Of a DNA stretch of 5,370 bases, positions 1 through 5,370 are shown piece by piece. Position 1 is the first letter of the stretch, and every line of letters begins with the position of its first letter. The translations under genes and the position numbers were made by a program. The DNA lies in the NCBI GenBank assembly GCA_001771615.1, contig MEUF01000054.1:3084-8453 (forward strand), written 5' to 3'. This stretch comes from a candidate division WOR-1 bacterium RIFOXYB2_FULL_48_7 (GTDB taxonomy: Bacteria > Margulisbacteria > WOR-1 > O2-12-FULL-45-9 > XYB2-FULL-48-7). The notes beneath the pieces were generated by a model, which did no database searches, had not been told where the DNA came from, and saw only the letters and a program-made list of their open reading frames with translations.

Positions 1-937
1 TTATCCCCGCTCCGGCGGCGACCACCGCATCAGCATTTAAGTCCTGATGCCCTTCTGCAGAAAAAGGGAATGGGATAAGAATCATCGGGAGACCGCGGGC
101 CGCAAATTCGGCAATGGCCGTCGCCCCTGCCCGACTGACAACCAAATCGGCCGCAGCCAAAGCCTCAGCTATATTATACAGGTATTCAACCGGTTGATAA
201 AACGGGTATTTGCCTGCCGGCAAACGCCAACTGCTTAAGGCCGCATCCCGGTGGCCAAGCGCATGCAGCAGCCGAAACTTAGCCCTTAACTGGCCAATTG
301 CCGGTAAAGACTGGATGACCGTTTGATTGATTGTTCTGGCTCCCTGGCTACCCCCCAAAATTAATATTAACAGCTCATCAGCCTGCAGGCCCAGATTTTT
401 TCTAGCAGATTGACGGTCTGCTTGAAGAATCGCCTGCCGCACCGGGTTCCCAACCACCTTACCGGCCATATATTTAGTTGACTCGGCAAAGGAGAGAAAG
501 ACCTGGCTGGTCAAGCGGCTAGCCAAACGGTTAGTCACTCCCGGTAAAACATTTTGCTCATGCATATAGGTCTTTATCCCCAGAAATCTCGCCGCCAGCA
601 AAACCGGTAAACTGGTATACCCACCGGTTGTCAGCACAAGCTTTGGCCGCAGGGTGGCCAATGTGTATAAAGCCTGCCAGAATCCAACAAAAGCGATAAA
701 CGGGGCTGAAACAGCTTTATACGAAAGCTTCCGCAACAGGGCCCTGGCCCAGATATATTTAATGGGAAAACCGGCTTGGGGAATAAGTTCTTTTTCCAAC
801 CCTTCACGGCTACCGATAAAAATAATTTGACTTTTTGGCCAGCGGGCGCGCAGCTCCTCAGCCAGAGCGATCCCGGGATAGATGTGTCCTCCGGTACCGC
901 CGGCAACGATAACGATTTTAAGGTTTTCTGGAAACAT
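1..937 (-). CDS. murG: MurG, lipid II-forming GlcNAc transferase (C-terminus cut off by window edge)
   Basis: MurG transfers GlcNAc from UDP-GlcNAc to lipid I, making lipid II on the cytoplasmic face of the membrane. The frame is open from ATG 937 to position 1, giving 312 codons; the family is usually about 355-370 residues, so some 45-60 C-terminal residues lie outside. The N-terminal glycine-rich acceptor motif AGGTGGH is at residues 12-18, ending in the conserved His18. It is followed by GGYTS and MHEQN (His126 to Asn129), then GNPVR, and GGSQGAR at 195-201, which opens the C-terminal GT-B domain. The donor-site block SRAGATAIAE ends in Glu277, the counterpart of the UDP-GlcNAc-binding Glu of E. 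coli MurG, and HQD follows at 297-299. The start overlaps the ftsW stop by 20 bases; only a weak GGTG precedes it, so translation probably depends on coupling. Family identity is very secure. Confidence 0.96.
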   Translation of the reverse strand, partial: MFPENLKIVIVAGGTGGHIYPGIALAEELRARWPKSQIIFIGSREGLEKELIPQAGFPIKYIWARALLRKLSYKAVSAPFIAFVGFWQALYTLATLRPKLVLTTGGYTSLPVLLAARFLGIKTYMHEQNVLPGVTNRLASRLTSQVFLSFAESTKYMAGKVVGNPVRQAILQADRQSARKNLGLQADELLILILGGSQGARTINQTVIQSLPAIGQLRAKFRLLHALGHRDAALSSWRLPAGKYPFYQPVEYLYNIAEALAAADLVVSRAGATAIAEFAARGLPMILIPFPFSAEGHQDLNADAVVAAGAGI

Positions 938-2009
938 TTAGCACCATGCCTACCGCAAATAGATTAATAATTGTTGCCGTCCCGCCATAACTAATAAATG
1001 GTAGTGGAATACCTGTCGTAGGTACGATTCCAACCACAACCATGATATTGATCATTGCCTGGATAGTTATCCAGGCAACTATCCCACTAGCTAATAAAAC
1101 CTTGAACTGATCGTTTGAGGAAAGGGCAATTTTAAAACCCCGACCGGCAAAGGTGATGAATAATACCACAACAGCCGCCCCGCCAATCAATCCCAGCTCT
1201 TCACACAAGATCGCAAAGATGAAGTCGGTAAATTGTTGGGGCAGATAGTAGAATTTCTGCTTCGATGCCCCCAACCCCAAACCAAATACCCCGCCAGAGC
1301 CAACAGCCAATAACGACTGGATGATTTGAAACCCGGCGCCCTGCGGATCTTTCCAGGGGTCAAGATAGGCAACCAAACGGCGCAGCCGGTAAGGACTGGT
1401 TACGCTTAGACCCAGGACACCAATAATCCCCGCCAGGCATAAACCGGCCAATTGTTTGATTTGCGCTCCAGCGACAAACAGCATTAGAAAGACGGTCGCA
1501 CCGATCGTTAAAGCTGTCCCCAGATCAGGTTGTTTAATAATCAAAAGCCCAATCACACCAAAGAACATCAATGGGGGCAGCAAGCCGCGGAAAAAGTCCC
1601 TGATCACAATTTGTTTATCTGTCAGCCATTTTGCTAAAAAGATAACCGTCGCTAACTTGATAAATTCTGAAGGCTGGAAAGAGATGAAACCCAATTCAAT
1701 CCAACGGGACGCCCCCAAGACTGATCGGCCAACCCCGGGAATAAAGACCAGGGCCAGTGAACCAACGGCAATGATAAAAATCGTTTGGGCATGCCGTTTG
1801 ACTGTCTCCAAATCAATTTTAAATCCATAATAGAAAGCAGCCAACCCGAGTAGCAGGTAAAATAGATGCCTTTTAATAAAATAGAATGAATCGCCGTATT
1901 TCATCCCCATGACCGGGCTGGCTGAAAATATCATCAGTCCGCCAATGGCTAGTAGGGATAGGACGGCAAAAAGAAACAGGTAATCTATTTTATTTTTAAT
2001 TTTTGACAT
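918..2009 (-). CDS. ftsW: FtsW, SEDS-family septal peptidoglycan glycosyltransferase
   Basis: The 363-residue polytopic membrane protein is of normal FtsW/RodA length and polymerises lipid II at the division septum together with a class B penicillin-binding protein. SEDS hallmarks appear in order: GASRWIELG (99-107), FQPSEFIKLA (111-120), KQPDLGTA (159-166), the YLDPWKDPQGAGFQ loop (215-228), LPQQFTDFIFA (256-266), EELGLIG (270-276), and PTTGIPLPFISYGG (330-343). Asp262 in TDFIFA aligns with the catalytic Asp defined in RodA/FtsW. About ten hydrophobic segments are visible. FtsW is preferred over RodA because the gene lies between murD and murG, the classic dcw position. The start is ATG 2009, with AAGGA at 2013-2017 just upstream; the gene overlaps murD by 25 bases and murG by 20 bases. 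Confidence 0.95.
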   Translation of the reverse strand: MSKIKNKIDYLFLFAVLSLLAIGGLMIFSASPVMGMKYGDSFYFIKRHLFYLLLGLAAFYYGFKIDLETVKRHAQTIFIIAVGSLALVFIPGVGRSVLGASRWIELGFISFQPSEFIKLATVIFLAKWLTDKQIVIRDFFRGLLPPLMFFGVIGLLIIKQPDLGTALTIGATVFLMLFVAGAQIKQLAGLCLAGIIGVLGLSVTSPYRLRRLVAYLDPWKDPQGAGFQIIQSLLAVGSGGVFGLGLGASKQKFYYLPQQFTDFIFAILCEELGLIGGAAVVVLFITFAGRGFKIALSSNDQFKVLLASGIVAWITIQAMINIMVVVGIVPTTGIPLPFISYGGTATIINLFAVGMVLNVSRKP

Positions 2010-3295
2010 AATTCCTTGAACATTTTTCCTCTTTCCTCATAATTGTTAAACATATCAAAACTGGCACAGGCCGGGGAAAACAGGACAACCTCGCCAGCGC
2101 GGCTTAATTGGCTGGCCAGGGCAACAGCTTTGGCCAACGAATATCCAACTTCGGAATAATGCTGGTAACCATTTTGACGCAGTGTCGCTGCAAATAGCGG
2201 GGCCGCCTCACCTAATAATATCACATGTCTTACCAGGCTTTTAATCTTATTGACTAAGGGCATTAAATCTACCCCTTTATCTTTGCCGCCTAAGATCAAA
2301 ACAATTCCCCGTCCGGCAAAGGTTTCTAGCGCGACCATTGTAGAATCAGGGTTGGTCCCCTTGGAATCATTGCGGTATTCAACCCCGTTGATCGTGTCAA
2401 CGTATTCGATTCGATGTTCAACCCCCGGAAAGTGTTTTAATACTTGGGCGACAATTTCTTTCTTGACCCCGCATAAATAAGCAACCTGGGCGGCCGCTAA
2501 AGCATTTTCCAGGTTATGACGTCCGGGGATTTTGATCTCTTCTGGCTTTAAGGTGATGATTTCGTTGGCTCGTTGTTGATCAAAACCTATCAGTTTGGCA
2601 CTAGCCCCAGCCACCATAGCCGCCACCTGTGGATCGGCTTCATTGAAAACCAAATAATCGTCACCTGTCTGATTTAAAAAGATTTTAGTTTTTTGCTTAA
2701 TATATTCAGTCATAGTATGGTGGCGTTCCAGGTGATCTGGCTGGATGTTTAGGATGACACTAATGTGCGGATGAAAAGCCCGGCTGCCTTCCAATTGATA
2801 ACTGCTAATTTCAACAACGATATAATCAAGCCCTTTGTCGTCTATTTCTATGAGCGGCAAACCGATATTGCCGGCCACGGCAATACTTTTCCCGGCCGCT
2901 TTCAACATTTCACCGATTAATGTTGTAGTGGTAGTTTTGCCATTGGTCCCGGTAATGGCAATGAGGGGCTTGGTCAAAAACTGACAAGCCAGCTCAATCT
3001 CCGAAATGATTTGTATCCCCGTTCGGGCAGCTTCTTCAAGCACGGGCAGATCTAAATGGACTCCGGGACTAAGCACGATTAAATCAGCACCAGTTATGGC
3101 GCCAGCCGTATGTCCTGCAAACTCAAAATCTGCCCCCAGTGCCTGAAGTTCGCTGATTAGGCCAGGTGCAAATTTATCTTTGGTTTTGCCATCGGAAATA
3201 AGCACCTTCGCACCCAGGCCGGCCAGTTTTCTGGCAACGCTGGAACCGCTTTTGCCTAAGCCATAAATGACTACTTTTTTTCCCTTAAATAACAA
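1985..3295 (-). CDS. murD: MurD, UDP-MurNAc-L-alanine:D-glutamate ligase
   Basis: This cytoplasmic ATP-dependent ligase adds D-Glu to UDP-MurNAc-L-Ala. The 436-residue length is normal (about 430-460). Domain 1 is a Rossmann-like UDP-binding fold beginning VVIYGLGKSG (8-17). Domain 2 carries the ATP loop GTNGKTT (116-122), GNIG (142-145), VEISSYQLE (161-169) and NIQPDHLERH (183-192), a close variant of the usual PDHLDRH. Lys202 in YIKQK lies where the carbamylated Lys of MurD (E. coli Lys198) is expected. GRHNLENALAA (258-268) leads into domain 3 with EHRIEYV (293-299), NDSKGTNPDST (309-319), LGGKDKG (335-341) and SPACASFDMF (407-416), the D-Glu-binding end. The start codon is TTG, supported by AGGGA nine bases upstream and by the Rossmann strand beginning right after it. 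It overlaps the mraY stop by 11 bases. Confidence 0.96.
   Translation of the reverse strand: MLFKGKKVVIYGLGKSGSSVARKLAGLGAKVLISDGKTKDKFAPGLISELQALGADFEFAGHTAGAITGADLIVLSPGVHLDLPVLEEAARTGIQIISEIELACQFLTKPLIAITGTNGKTTTTTLIGEMLKAAGKSIAVAGNIGLPLIEIDDKGLDYIVVEISSYQLEGSRAFHPHISVILNIQPDHLERHHTMTEYIKQKTKIFLNQTGDDYLVFNEADPQVAAMVAGASAKLIGFDQQRANEIITLKPEEIKIPGRHNLENALAAAQVAYLCGVKKEIVAQVLKHFPGVEHRIEYVDTINGVEYRNDSKGTNPDSTMVALETFAGRGIVLILGGKDKGVDLMPLVNKIKSLVRHVILLGEAAPLFAATLRQNGYQHYSEVGYSLAKAVALASQLSRAGEVVLFSPACASFDMFNNYEERGKMFKELCQKLKIK
2013..2017 (-). promoter_or_regulatory. Ribosome binding site for ftsW
   Basis: The minus strand reads AAGGA three bases before ATG 2009, within the last codons of murD. 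The spacing is short, but termination of murD 25 bases later would deliver ribosomes locally, consistent with coupled translation. Confidence 0.5.
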
Positions 3296-4235
3296 TTCCG
3301 ATAATCCCTAATATTAAGGCGACAGCCCAAAATCCGACAACCACCACCCACTCCTTGATACCCAATAGCTCAAAATGATGATGTAAGGGGGCCATTCTAA
3401 AGGGTCGCCGCCGGAAAAGCTTGAAAGAGGTTACCTGCAAAATCACGGACAAGGCCTCAACGACAAATACCCCGCCAACAACCGCCAACCGAAGCTCCTG
3501 ATGTAAAATGATCGCTATGCCAGCCAAAACAGCCCCAATTGGCAGCGAACCGACATCCCCCATAAAGACTTTGGCGTGAGGAAAATTATAATGTATAAAA
3601 GCAAGAACGGCACCAGCAACAATCAAACAAACAGTCAAGGCTGGAGTAGCCAGCAAGCATCCGGCAATAACGGCAAAAGCCAAATAAGCGATCGTCCCCG
3701 TCCCCGCCAACAGACCGTTTAAGCCATCTGTCAAGTTAGTCGCATTAGCCGCCCCGATCACCAAAAATATGGTCAGCAGCTGATAAAGCAGCGGCTCTCC
3801 AAAGCCAAATTGCCATAACCAGCTACTTGTCGGCAAAAACTCTCCAGTAGTAATTATCAGCCAGCCAAACAATCCGGCAACAATAATTTGTGACAAGATT
3901 TTTTGCCAGAATGTTAGTCCCAGGTTCTTCCCCCTTTTTATTTTGAGCAGATCATCTATCAGGCCGATACCGCCAAAACCTAGGAGCAAAACAATGAGAC
4001 CGAGATACTTGGGATAAATATCATAATCAATCATAACCAACAACATTAAAGTAATGGCCAGGATAAAGCCAAGCCCTCCCATAGTCGGGGTACCCGCTTT
4101 TGCTTGATGGGCGGCCGGCCCTTCAAGCCGGATAGGTTGGCCCAATTTAAAGGCATGAAGCAGCCAAACCAGCGGATAAAGGAGCAGCCAGGAGATTAAT
4201 AGAGCCGAAAAAAATGTAAAGAGATTGACGATCAC
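3285..4235 (-). CDS. mraY: MraY, phospho-MurNAc-pentapeptide translocase (lipid I synthase)
   Basis: MraY transfers phospho-MurNAc-pentapeptide from UDP to undecaprenyl phosphate in the inner membrane. The 316-residue length fits the shorter form of the family (B. subtilis type; E. coli is 360). It has about ten hydrophobic segments. Diagnostic motifs are KAGTPTMGG (46-54), the Asp pair in GLIDDLLK (91-98; Asp94, Asp95), NATNLTDGLNGL (164-175; Asp170), FMGDVGSL (224-231; Asp227) and the PLHHHFEL loop (283-290). Residue 173 is Asn where most relatives have Asp (see findings). The start is GTG 4235; no in-frame alternative fits the family N-terminus better. No Shine-Dalgarno sequence is visible, and a terminator T-tract ends only 16 bases upstream. 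It is the first gene of the mraY-murD-ftsW-murG run. Confidence 0.96.
   Translation of the reverse strand: MIVNLFTFFSALLISWLLLYPLVWLLHAFKLGQPIRLEGPAAHQAKAGTPTMGGLGFILAITLMLLVMIDYDIYPKYLGLIVLLLGFGGIGLIDDLLKIKRGKNLGLTFWQKILSQIIVAGLFGWLIITTGEFLPTSSWLWQFGFGEPLLYQLLTIFLVIGAANATNLTDGLNGLLAGTGTIAYLAFAVIAGCLLATPALTVCLIVAGAVLAFIHYNFPHAKVFMGDVGSLPIGAVLAGIAIILHQELRLAVVGGVFVVEALSVILQVTSFKLFRRRPFRMAPLHHHFELLGIKEWVVVVGFWAVALILGIIGIVI
3305..3309 (-). promoter_or_regulatory. Ribosome binding site for murD (TTG start)
   Basis: The minus strand reads AGGGA here, nine bases before TTG 3295. This lies inside the 3' end of mraY and decides for the TTG start. No in-frame ATG lies closer to the Rossmann strand that opens MurD. 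Confidence 0.6.
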
Positions 4236-4241
4236 TGTACT

Positions 4242-4247
4242 ATTTTA
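4242..4247 (-). promoter_or_regulatory. Possible -10 element for mraY
   Basis: The minus strand reads TAAAAT, five of six matches to the sigma70 -10 consensus. It is placed so that transcription would begin at or next to the mraY GTG (4235). No convincing -35 is present at 15-19 bases, because that stretch is the terminator hairpin. This is weak on its own; AT-rich DNA after a T-tract gives such matches by chance. Confidence 0.25.
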
Positions 4248-4251
4248 CAAT

Positions 4252-4280
4252 AAAAAAAGCCCCCCGGCTAGCGGAGGGCT
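4252..4280 (-). terminator. Intrinsic terminator after the beta-barrel gene fragment
   Basis: Read on the minus strand, AGCCCTCCG (4280-4272) and CGGGGGGCT (4266-4258) form a nine-pair stem with one G-U wobble and a five-base loop, followed directly by a run of seven T (4258-4252). On the plus strand the same stem has a C-A mismatch and only a four-T tail, so the minus direction is favoured. It lies 24 bases after the stop at 4304 and 16 bases before the mraY GTG, separating the two transcription units. Confidence 0.9.
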
Positions 4281-4303
4281 TTTATCAGCCTGTTAAGAAA
4301 CAA

Positions 4304-4567
4304 TTATAGATACAGCGTCACCCCGGTATATGCCTGAGCGTTATTGGTCAAGGCAAACCAGGTTGTGGTCCCACCGGTCATGACAACGCGAAGTGCGTTG
4401 ATTTCACCGAAAATCGCTAATTTCGAAGCAAACATGTATTCCGCACCCAGAGAGATCCCGACTTGGGTTGTGGAAACACCAGCCGCGGTTGTTATCGAAG
4501 CCCAAGGAGCCCAGTAGGTGTTAACACTGCTGTTAACTTTTCCTAACTGCATCAATCCTTTGGCCAT
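4304..4567 (-). CDS. C-terminal fragment of a probable outer-membrane beta-barrel protein (5' end missing)
   Basis: I cannot name the family. The 87 codons from ATG 4567 contain alternating polar/hydrophobic stretches typical of transmembrane beta strands, for example the strand rich in Ser, Leu, Gly and Glu before YMFASKLAIFGEINALRV, and a C-terminal strand AYTGVTLYL ending close to the aromatic/hydrophobic terminus seen in BAM-assembled barrels. There is no signal peptide and no room for a full barrel. The frame stays open upstream of ATG 4567 (it reads NHYIMAKG), so that ATG is probably an internal Met rather than the true start. The real 5' part appears to have been replaced at about 4568-4592 by unrelated GC-rich DNA. 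A strong terminator follows the stop, showing that this was the end of a real transcription unit. The barrel assignment is inference from pattern only. Confidence 0.5.
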   Translation of the reverse strand: MAKGLMQLGKVNSSVNTYWAPWASITTAAGVSTTQVGISLGAEYMFASKLAIFGEINALRVVMTGGTTTWFALTNNAQAYTGVTLYL

Positions 4568-5255
4568 GATGTAGTGGTTGGTCGTTCCAGCAGCGGGTGA
4601 AGGGGGCTTGCAGGTCGAGCGTCACGTCCTGGTCGGGCTCCGCCAGGGGAATGGCAATTCGCGGCAGGCGGCGTTCCAGCGGGACGGCGTAGATCTCTTG
4701 ACGCGGGGGCGATCGCCGCGTCACGGCCGCCAGATACCGCCAAGGCCGCAAAGTCTCCAACTGCGGAGCAGCGATGCGCACGGTCAACTCCCCGGCGCGC
4801 AGCAGGTCGATCTCGACCAGGTTGACGCCGGCGTCCCAGAGTTCGTCGCGTTTCTTCAGATAGGAAGTGCGCCCCGGCCCCGGCGTCTTGTTGTCCGGAC
4901 TGAGCACCTCGATGGCCGTGACCAACCGGTTGCCTGCCGCAGGCTCCACGATGTGGATCAGCGGCTGCCGGATTTCCTCGCGCGACAGCTCGAACACGGC
5001 GGGCGCGTCCGCCTCCAGGACCGCTGCTTCGCTGCCGGACGGCCCGCGAGCGGAAGTCCGCACCACCGAAACGTCCGGCCGGATCGGCCGCTCCGCTTCC
5101 ACGTCGTACAACCGGTCCTGTGTAACGGCAGCGTAACGCGGACGCAGCAGTGGTTGCAGGGCCCCGCGAATCGCGGCAATCAGGCTATCGTGGAAATCCG
5201 GCCAGATTTCCGGCCGCTCGATATACGGGTCCATTCCAGGAAAAGGGCAGGGCAT
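4533..5255 (-). CDS. DUF4058 family protein, 3' end replaced by foreign sequence
   Basis: The function is unknown; I recognise the DUF4058 family from its opening MPCPFPGMDPYIE, WPDFHDSLI, and the block AIEVLSPDNK (114-123) with YLKKRDEL (132-139) and VNLVEIDLLR (144-153). It also has the late strands IYAVPLERRLPRIAIPL and VTLDLQ. It is soluble, with no signal peptide. From ATG 5255 it has 240 codons. The last 16 or so (after FTRCWND, residue 224) look non-native, since relatives continue into a Pro-rich tail near residues 230-260, so the true C-terminus has been lost. ATG 5255 is chosen over the in-frame TTG at 5270 because family members begin at this MP-FPGMDP block and GGGAG stands eight bases upstream. 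Asp61, Glu116 and Lys123 resemble a PD-(D/E)XK layout (inference). Codon use is much more GC-rich than in the dcw genes. Confidence 0.8.
   Translation of the reverse strand: MPCPFPGMDPYIERPEIWPDFHDSLIAAIRGALQPLLRPRYAAVTQDRLYDVEAERPIRPDVSVVRTSARGPSGSEAAVLEADAPAVFELSREEIRQPLIHIVEPAAGNRLVTAIEVLSPDNKTPGPGRTSYLKKRDELWDAGVNLVEIDLLRAGELTVRIAAPQLETLRPWRYLAAVTRRSPPRQEIYAVPLERRLPRIAIPLAEPDQDVTLDLQAPFTRCWNDQPLHHGQRIDAVRKS
4568..4592. other. Junction between moderate-GC and GC-rich DNA, joining two truncated genes
   Basis: To the left, the sequence encodes barrel-like protein in one minus-strand frame. To the right, it encodes recognisable DUF4058 sequence in another. DUF4058 similarity seems to end after FTRCWND (about 4581), and the barrel-type frame is plausible from about NHYIM (about 4579). 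The exact breakpoint cannot be fixed by eye. No target-site duplication, terminal inverted repeat or att-like core is apparent. Confidence 0.6.
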
Positions 5256-5263
5256 GCAGAATA

Positions 5264-5268
5264 CTCCC
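5264..5268 (-). promoter_or_regulatory. Ribosome binding site for the DUF4058 gene
   Basis: The minus strand reads GGGAG eight bases before ATG 5255. It supports that start over the TTG at 5270, which this site would overlap. Confidence 0.6.
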
Positions 5269-5306
5269 AATCGGCACGAAAACGACGCCCACGCGCCTAC
5301 CTCACC

Positions 5307-5334
5307 ATTCTACCTCTTGCCGGGGGCTTGTGAA
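5307..5334 (-). promoter_or_regulatory. Sigma70-type promoter for the DUF4058 gene
   Basis: On the minus strand a -35 TTCACA (5334-5329, five of six matches) and a -10 TAGAAT (5312-5307, five of six) are separated by 16 bases. Transcription would start near 5300, leaving a leader of about 45 bases that contains the GGGAG site. In GC-rich DNA such a pair is less likely by chance, so the gene was probably transcribed alone. Confidence 0.55.
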
Positions 5335-5344
5335 GACGTCAGGC

Positions 5345-5370
5345 CGAATGGAGAACGCCTTCCGCATTCG
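5345..5370. repeat. Short imperfect inverted repeat at the window end
   Basis: CGAATG (5345-5350) and CATTCG (5365-5370) are perfect complements. Inside them, after two mismatches, GAA (5353-5355) can pair with TTC (5360-5362). There is no T-tract. It lies upstream of the DUF4058 promoter and may be an operator, part of a hairpin cut by the window edge, or chance. Confidence 0.3.

Noticed and set aside
631..906. Minus-strand frame of 91 codons within murG
   Set aside because: It lies in another frame of the intact murG gene, whose own frame is open and carries all the GT-B motifs.
1456..1830. Plus-strand open frame of 124 codons inside ftsW
   Set aside because: It is antisense to strongly conserved SEDS motifs, rich in Lys, Pro and Ser, with no domain and no ribosome site.
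4252..4290. Plus-strand or bidirectional terminator
   Set aside because: On the plus strand the stem has a C-A mismatch and only four T follow. No plus-strand gene ends here.
4533..4600. Genuine DUF4058/beta-barrel fusion protein
   Set aside because: The two parts are in different frames and the DUF4058 frame stops at 4533, so no single polypeptide joins them.
4552..4743. Small minus-strand frame of 63 codons overlapping the end of the DUF4058 gene
   Set aside because: It is an out-of-frame product of GC-rich sequence, rich in Ala, Pro and Arg with no motif, and it crosses the junction.
4533..5270. TTG start at 5270 for the DUF4058 gene
   Set aside because: The family begins at the MP-FPGMDP block. 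The GGGAG site is correctly spaced for ATG 5255 and would overlap the TTG.
4578..5333. Long plus-strand open frame (251 codons) opposite the DUF4058 gene
   Set aside because: It is the antisense shadow of a GC-rich gene. Its composition is dominated by Arg, Gln, Pro and Gly, it has no recognisable motif, and the minus-strand frame carries clear family signatures.
1..5370. CRISPR array, tRNA, rRNA, insertion sequence or phage genes
   Set aside because: No spaced direct repeats, cloverleaf, rRNA signature, transposase or integrase motif was found on either strand.

Overview
The window holds two unlike parts. Positions 1 to about 4580 are moderate-GC bacterial DNA (roughly mid-40s percent by eye) read entirely on the minus strand. 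Positions from about 4590 to 5370 are clearly GC-rich (about 70 percent in sampled lines), with GC-rich third codon positions.

The first part carries four consecutive peptidoglycan and division genes of the dcw cluster, in transcription order mraY (4235 to 3285), murD (3295 to 1985), ftsW (2009 to 918) and murG (937 to beyond position 1; its C-terminus is cut off by the window edge). Each gene overlaps the next by 11 to 25 bases, so they almost certainly form one operon with coupled translation. Together they cover the late cytoplasmic, lipid-linked and polymerisation steps. MurD adds D-glutamate to UDP-MurNAc-L-Ala. MraY moves the finished MurNAc-pentapeptide onto undecaprenyl phosphate (lipid I). 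MurG adds GlcNAc (lipid II). FtsW polymerises lipid II at the septum. The gene order is canonical, but murE and murF do not precede mraY. Instead an intrinsic terminator (4252-4280) sits directly upstream and closes a different minus-strand gene.

That gene (stop at 4304) is the C-terminal fragment of what looks like an outer-membrane beta-barrel protein, hinting at a diderm bacterium. An uncultured candidate lineage of the Margulisbacteria/Saganbacteria kind is possible, but that is only a guess. Its N-terminal part is missing. At about 4568-4592 the sequence changes abruptly into the 3' part of a DUF4058-family gene (start ATG at 5255) that lacks the end of its own coding sequence. Upstream of the DUF4058 gene are a good Shine-Dalgarno site and a good sigma70-type promoter (5307-5334).

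Two truncated genes joined head to tail at one point, with a sharp GC step, indicate either a chimeric metagenomic assembly or a recent illegitimate-recombination insertion. I see no transposase, integrase, terminal repeats, tRNA, rRNA or CRISPR array. No clearly novel system is visible. The points most worth checking are the junction, the nuclease-like core motifs in the DUF4058 protein, an Asp-to-Asn change in the MraY active-site motif, and the unusually tight terminator/mraY start arrangement.
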